Shown piece by piece: positions 3,723 through 6,421 of a stretch of 6,421 bases of DNA (positions within the stretch are counted from its first letter, which is position 1; every line of letters begins with the position of its first letter). Source of the DNA: Acidobacteriota bacterium (GTDB taxonomy: Bacteria; Acidobacteriota; Blastocatellia; Pyrinomonadales; Pyrinomonadaceae). The stretch spans positions 1-6,421 of the forward strand of contig JAEZJR010000249.1 in NCBI GenBank assembly GCA_023415725.1. Reading direction: 5' to 3'. The position numbers were made by a program, and so were the translations under genes. The notes beneath the pieces were generated by a model. The model was given only the letters and a program-made list of their open reading frames with translations. It searched no databases and was not told the DNA's origin.

Positions 3723-5240
3723 TTAAAACCAACCCGAGGATTTCTTCTTCGACCCTCCGCCGAAAATACTCCCCAGCACACCACGCACGATCGAGTTGCC
3801 GATCTGCCTGCCAACCGAAGAGCTCGCTGATCGTGCGGCGCTTTTCATGATCGATTCCATCATGCTGTCCGGCTGCCGTGCCGCAGCGCGTTCGGCCTTT
3901 TCGGCTTCCTTCTGGGCTTTGGCGTCGGCCTTGGCCTGCTCGGCTGCGGCCGCTTCCTCGGCGGCGGTGGCCGCCTTCGCCGAAAGGATCTCGTACGCCG
4001 ATTCCCGATCGATCTCCTGTTCGTAAACCCCGGCGACGAGCGAATTGTTGATGATATCGGTACGCTGCTCCGGCGTGATCGGCCCCACTTGCGAGAACGG
4101 CGGCACCACAAAGGCCCGGTCCACGATGGTCGGGATCCCCTTCTCGTCCAGGCACGAAACGAGCGCCTCGCCGACGCCGAGCTCCGTTATCGTCTTCACG
4201 GTGTCGAGGTTCGGATTCTCGCGAAAGCTCTTCGCCGCCACCTTCACCGCTTCCTGCTCTTTCGGCGTGTAAGCTCGAAGCGCGTGCTGGAAACGGTTCC
4301 CGAGCTGCGCGAGCACCTTGTCCGGGATATCCGCCGGGCTTTGCGTGATGAAGTAAACGCCCACGCCCTTCGACCTGATCAGCCGCACCACCTGCTCGAT
4401 CTTGTCCACGAGCGCCTTCGGAGCATCGCTGAAAAGCAGGTGAGCCTCGTCGAAAAAGAACACGAGCTTCGGCTTCTCCAGGTCGCCTGCCTCCGGCAGC
4501 ATCTCGAACAACTCCGACAGAAGCCACAGCAAAAACGTCGAGTAGATCTTCGGCGTGTTGATCAGGTCGTCCGCCGCGAGCAGGTTGATCACGCCCTTCC
4601 CGCCGAGCGTCTGCATGAAATCGTCCAGCTTCACCGCCGGCTCGCCGAAGAACACCTCGCCCTGCTGCTGCTCCAGTTGCAGCAGCCCGCGCTGGATCGC
4701 GCCGACCGACGCCTTCGAAACGTTCCCGTACTTCGTCGTGAACTCGTCCGCGTTATCCGCGACGTAAACCAGCAATTGCTGCAGGTCTTTGAGATCCAGC
4801 AGCAGCAATCCCTGCTCGTCCGCCACCTTGAACGCGAGCGTCAACACGCCCTCCTGCGTTTCGTTGAGCTGCAGGATACGAGAGATCATCAGCGGCCCCA
4901 TCTCCGAGATCTTCGCGCGAAGCGGATGCCCCTGCTTCCCGAACACGTCCCAAAGTGTGACGGGCAGCCCCTCGAACGTGCCTTCTATCCCGAGCGATTT
5001 CAGCCGCTCGACGATCTTCGGGTGCGTACCGCCGGGCTGGCTGATCCCCGTCAGGTCGCCCTTGATGTCCGCCATGAAGACGGGCACGCCGCGGTTGCTG
5101 AACCCCTCGGCGAGCTTCTGCAGCGTCACGGTCTTCCCCGTGCCGGTCGCCCCCGTGATCACGCCATGGCGGTTCGCCATCTGCGGTAAAAGATAAAACT
5201 CAGCTGCATCGCGCTTCGCGACTAAGATCGGTTCTGACAT
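3723..5240 (-). CDS. yjgR: HerA-like P-loop ATPase, YjgR/DUF853 family
   Basis: This 505-residue protein is close to the roughly 500 residues usual for YjgR. The Walker A motif is GATGTGKT (30-37), the Walker B motif is KLVFFFDEAHLLF (258-270) with Asp264-Glu265, and a sensor-like VYFITQSPADIP follows (295-306). ADIKGDLTGI (57-66) and GNRFQHALRAYTPKEQE (314-330) are typical of the family. Family members are hexameric HerA/FtsK-superfamily ATPases related to DNA translocases; the cellular role of YjgR is not well established. Residues 425-458 are an Ala/Lys/Glu-rich, probably coiled-coil segment, followed by a Gly/Ser tail (GRQIGNSIVRGVLGSIFGGG). No NurA nuclease gene is adjacent, so an end-resection role is not indicated. 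The ATG at 5240 lacks a visible SD and lies 14 nt from an inverted heptamer repeat. Confidence 0.92.
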   Translation of the reverse strand: MSEPILVAKRDAAEFYLLPQMANRHGVITGATGTGKTVTLQKLAEGFSNRGVPVFMADIKGDLTGISQPGGTHPKIVERLKSLGIEGTFEGLPVTLWDVFGKQGHPLRAKISEMGPLMISRILQLNETQEGVLTLAFKVADEQGLLLLDLKDLQQLLVYVADNADEFTTKYGNVSKASVGAIQRGLLQLEQQQGEVFFGEPAVKLDDFMQTLGGKGVINLLAADDLINTPKIYSTFLLWLLSELFEMLPEAGDLEKPKLVFFFDEAHLLFSDAPKALVDKIEQVVRLIRSKGVGVYFITQSPADIPDKVLAQLGNRFQHALRAYTPKEQEAVKVAAKSFRENPNLDTVKTITELGVGEALVSCLDEKGIPTIVDRAFVVPPFSQVGPITPEQRTDIINNSLVAGVYEQEIDRESAYEILSAKAATAAEEAAAAEQAKADAKAQKEAEKAERAAARQPDSMMESIMKSAARSASSSVGRQIGNSIVRGVLGSIFGGGSKKKSSGWF

Positions 5241-5254
5241 AAATAGTTATAAGT

Positions 5255-5331
5255 GATCAGTGTTCAGTGCGCAGTGGTCAGTGGTTCGTCGCCAAAGTCC
5301 CTGCTCGGGAACTGACCACTGGCTACTGACA
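5255..5331. repeat. Inverted arrays of NNNCAGT heptamers
   Basis: On the plus strand four tandem 7-nt units run from 5255 to 5282: GATCAGT, GTTCAGT, GCGCAGT, GGTCAGT. At 5311-5331 the pattern recurs inverted as ACTGACC, ACTGGCT, ACTGACA. CAGTGGTCAGT (5272-5282) is an exact 11-bp inverse of ACTGACCACTG (5311-5321). The array fills the 97-nt gap between the VOC stop and the HerA-like ATG. It could fold in RNA upstream of the ATPase start; no promoter is obvious. Confidence 0.7.
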
Positions 5332-5337
5332 ACTTTC

Positions 5338-5769
5338 TTACGCCGAAGCGGACTCTGACTCGCCCGCCGGCGTGTCGCAATTGACCATCCATTTGATGCC
5401 GAACTTGTCCGTCAGCATCCCGAACGCCTCCGCCCAATACGTTTTATCGAGCGGCATCGTCACCTCGCCGCCCTGCGAGAGGTTATCGAAATAGCGCCGC
5501 GCGGTGTCCACCTCGTTGAGCCCGATCGCGAGCGAGATGTTCCCCGCCGCGGCCTCCCCCTCGGGGCGCATGTCGTCGCACACCATGATGTGCGATTCGC
5601 CGATCTTTATCGTCGCGTGCATTATCGCGTTAGCCGGGCCCATGTCCGCCATCGGCGATTCCCCGTACGTCTGCGAAAAAATCTCCTCTGCCCCCAGCGC
5701 CTGCTTGTAAAAATCGATCGCCTCCCGGGCGTTCCCTTTGAATGCGATATAAGGCTGTACTCCGATCAT
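5338..5769 (-). CDS. PhnB-like VOC (glyoxalase/bleomycin-resistance fold) protein
   Basis: This 143-residue protein has the signatures of the PhnB-like branch of the VOC superfamily: PYIAFKGNAREAIDFY near the start, YKQALGAEE (21-29), HATIKIGESHIMVCDD (51-66), and the diagnostic WAEAFGMLTDKFGIKWMVN (112-130). The length is normal for a single-subunit member. Despite the name, PhnB-like proteins are not shown to act in phosphonate breakdown and their substrates are mostly unknown, so no reaction is assigned. The start ATG at 5769 has a strong AAGGAG at 8-nt spacing. It follows the DUF1801/YdeI gene by 51 nt on the same strand, so the two are probably co-transcribed. Confidence 0.9.
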   Translation of the reverse strand: MIGVQPYIAFKGNAREAIDFYKQALGAEEIFSQTYGESPMADMGPANAIMHATIKIGESHIMVCDDMRPEGEAAAGNISLAIGLNEVDTARRYFDNLSQGGEVTMPLDKTYWAEAFGMLTDKFGIKWMVNCDTPAGESESASA

Positions 5770-5777
5770 ATTCTTTA

Positions 5778-5783
5778 CTCCTT
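5778..5783 (-). promoter_or_regulatory. Shine-Dalgarno site of the VOC gene
   Basis: AAGGAG on the minus strand, 8 nt before the ATG at 5769-5767. It is the best-spaced SD in the window. Confidence 0.75.
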
Positions 5784-5789
5784 CTTCAC

Positions 5790-5817
5790 TTTCCGTTTTC
5801 CGCTTTCCGCTTTTCGC
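5790..5817. repeat. Four tandem TTTCCGY heptamers
   Basis: Plus-strand units are TTTCCGT (5790-5796), TTTCCGC (5797-5803), TTTCCGC (5804-5810) and TTTTCGC (5811-5817). They lie 3 nt beyond the DUF1801/YdeI stop codon and just ahead of the VOC SD. On the mRNA this is a purine-rich GCGGAAA array. Confidence 0.65.
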
Positions 5818-5820
5818 TAT

Positions 5821-6421
5821 TTAACACTTCTCGTATTTCCAATTCCTCCGCTTCCCCTCGGCCAGCCATTCCAGCGTCGTGGCGAGGCGCTTGTCGCGGG
5901 TGGCGTCGGTCTTCGCTTCGGAGATCCACTCGACGTATTCCTTCTTGCAGCTGTATGGGAAATTGTCGAACGTTTCGCGGGCGGCCTTGTTCTTCTTCAG
6001 GGCGGTGACGAGGATGTCCGGGATGACCAGTTCTTTCTTCGCCGCGGCGGGTTTCTTCTCCACCTTGATGCCCTTCTCGTTCAGTTCCATCGCCTGGTGG
6101 ATCAGCCCGATCATCACCTTGTCCGACGGAAGGTCCTTTTTCGACGTTATTCGCCCGAAGCTCCCCATCGCGGTCTTCTGCTCTGAAAAGGCGTCCGTCT
6201 CCATCAGCTTCTGCTTCCAGAACCCGAACGTCGCGTGCTGCTTGAACGCCGCGAACCCGCACAAGATCCCCTTGTGCTCGAAGCTCGGCATCCCCCATTT
6301 GATCGTCTCCTTCACGTCCGGGCACGCCTTATGCACGAGCTTGCGCAAATGGGTCAATAACGGCTGTGCAAATTCTGCTGATTTCTCGATATAAGCGTCG
6401 ACGCGAGGGTCCAACGTAGGC
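5821..6421 (-). CDS. DUF1801 + YdeI/OmdA domain protein (5' end probably just outside window)
   Basis: This roughly 200-residue protein has two parts. The first is a DUF1801 (YdhG-like) domain: DPRVDAYIEKSAEFAQPLLT, HKACPDVKETIKWGMPSFEH and KGILCGFAAFKQHATFGFW. The second is a C-terminal YdeI/OmpD-associated (OmdA) domain: VIPDILVTALKKNKAARETF and FPYSCKKEYVEWISEAK, then TRDKRLATTLEWLAEGKR. Both families are widespread in soil bacteria without a firm biochemical function; YdeI has been linked to stress and antimicrobial-peptide resistance. A TTG at 6414 could start the protein, but the frame stays open to the edge (PTLDPRVD), and base 6421 fits the G of an ATG spanning the boundary, which would give MPTLDPRVD. 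I therefore treat it as missing one or a few codons. It is first of the visible minus-strand series. Confidence 0.85.
   Translation of the reverse strand, partial: PTLDPRVDAYIEKSAEFAQPLLTHLRKLVHKACPDVKETIKWGMPSFEHKGILCGFAAFKQHATFGFWKQKLMETDAFSEQKTAMGSFGRITSKKDLPSDKVMIGLIHQAMELNEKGIKVEKKPAAAKKELVIPDILVTALKKNKAARETFDNFPYSCKKEYVEWISEAKTDATRDKRLATTLEWLAEGKRRNWKYEKC

Noticed and set aside
3664..4527. Minus-strand open frame of 287 codons overlapping the ATPase 3' half
   Set aside because: It is an out-of-frame shadow, Gly/Arg-rich, with no domain and covered by the real frame.
4089..5189. Long plus-strand open frame (366 codons) opposite the HerA-like ATPase
   Set aside because: It is antisense to a gene with clear Walker A and B motifs, and its protein is Arg/Leu/His-rich low complexity, as expected from the complement of a GC-rich gene.

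Overview
The window is bacterial chromosomal DNA, about 55-60% GC by eye, with mostly intact genes and intergenic gaps unusually rich in short repeats. I see no phage, plasmid or insertion-sequence gene and no tRNA or rRNA. The gene content (HerA-like YjgR ATPase, PhnB-type VOC protein, DUF1801/YdeI protein, Asp-box propeller plus MoaD-like protein) together with GGAAC-GCGGACA type REP elements and CACGCAAAG / CACGGAA / CAGTGGT type repeats suggests an environmental bacterium, perhaps Acidobacteriota. That taxonomic guess rests on recall of style, not on a marker gene.

Layout. Positions 1-91 (minus) are the first 30 codons of a catalase that runs off the left edge, with its leader and probable promoter up to about 252. 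Positions 313-999 (plus) are a type II toxin-antitoxin operon: an AbrB/MazE-fold antitoxin and a PIN-domain (VapC-like) RNase toxin, overlapping by 4 bases and preceded by three copies of an 8-bp operator half-site. From 1065 to the right edge all six genes are on the minus strand. In transcription order they are: a DUF1801 + YdeI/OmdA protein (6421-5821), a PhnB-like VOC protein (5769-5338), a YjgR/DUF853 HerA-like ATPase (5240-3723), a six-Asp-box beta-propeller (3373-2309), a MoaD/ThiS-fold protein ending in Gly-Gly (2008-1727), and an ASCH/PUA-like protein with a predicted C-terminal winged helix (1661-1065).

Each of the five gaps between the minus-strand genes carries a different palindromic or short-period tandem repeat: 7-nt units (5790-5817), inverted 7-nt units (5255-5331), a run of six stem-loops (3443-3671), inverted 9-nt units (2235-2302) plus a degenerate CACGGAA-type inverted repeat (2045-2175), and a two-REP inverted pair (1666-1721). 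Several lie close to start or stop codons, so they could influence RNA stability or translation.

How the genes work together: the toxin-antitoxin pair is a self-contained autoregulated module. The DUF1801/YdeI and VOC genes probably share a transcript (51-nt gap, strong Shine-Dalgarno). The propeller, MoaD-like and ASCH-winged-helix genes are candidates for a functional set, but the 300-nt repeat-filled gap and the REP pair between them make a single operon uncertain. I found no confident wholly new system. The propeller/ubiquitin-fold pair, the ASCH-winged-helix protein and the repeat architecture deserve a second look.
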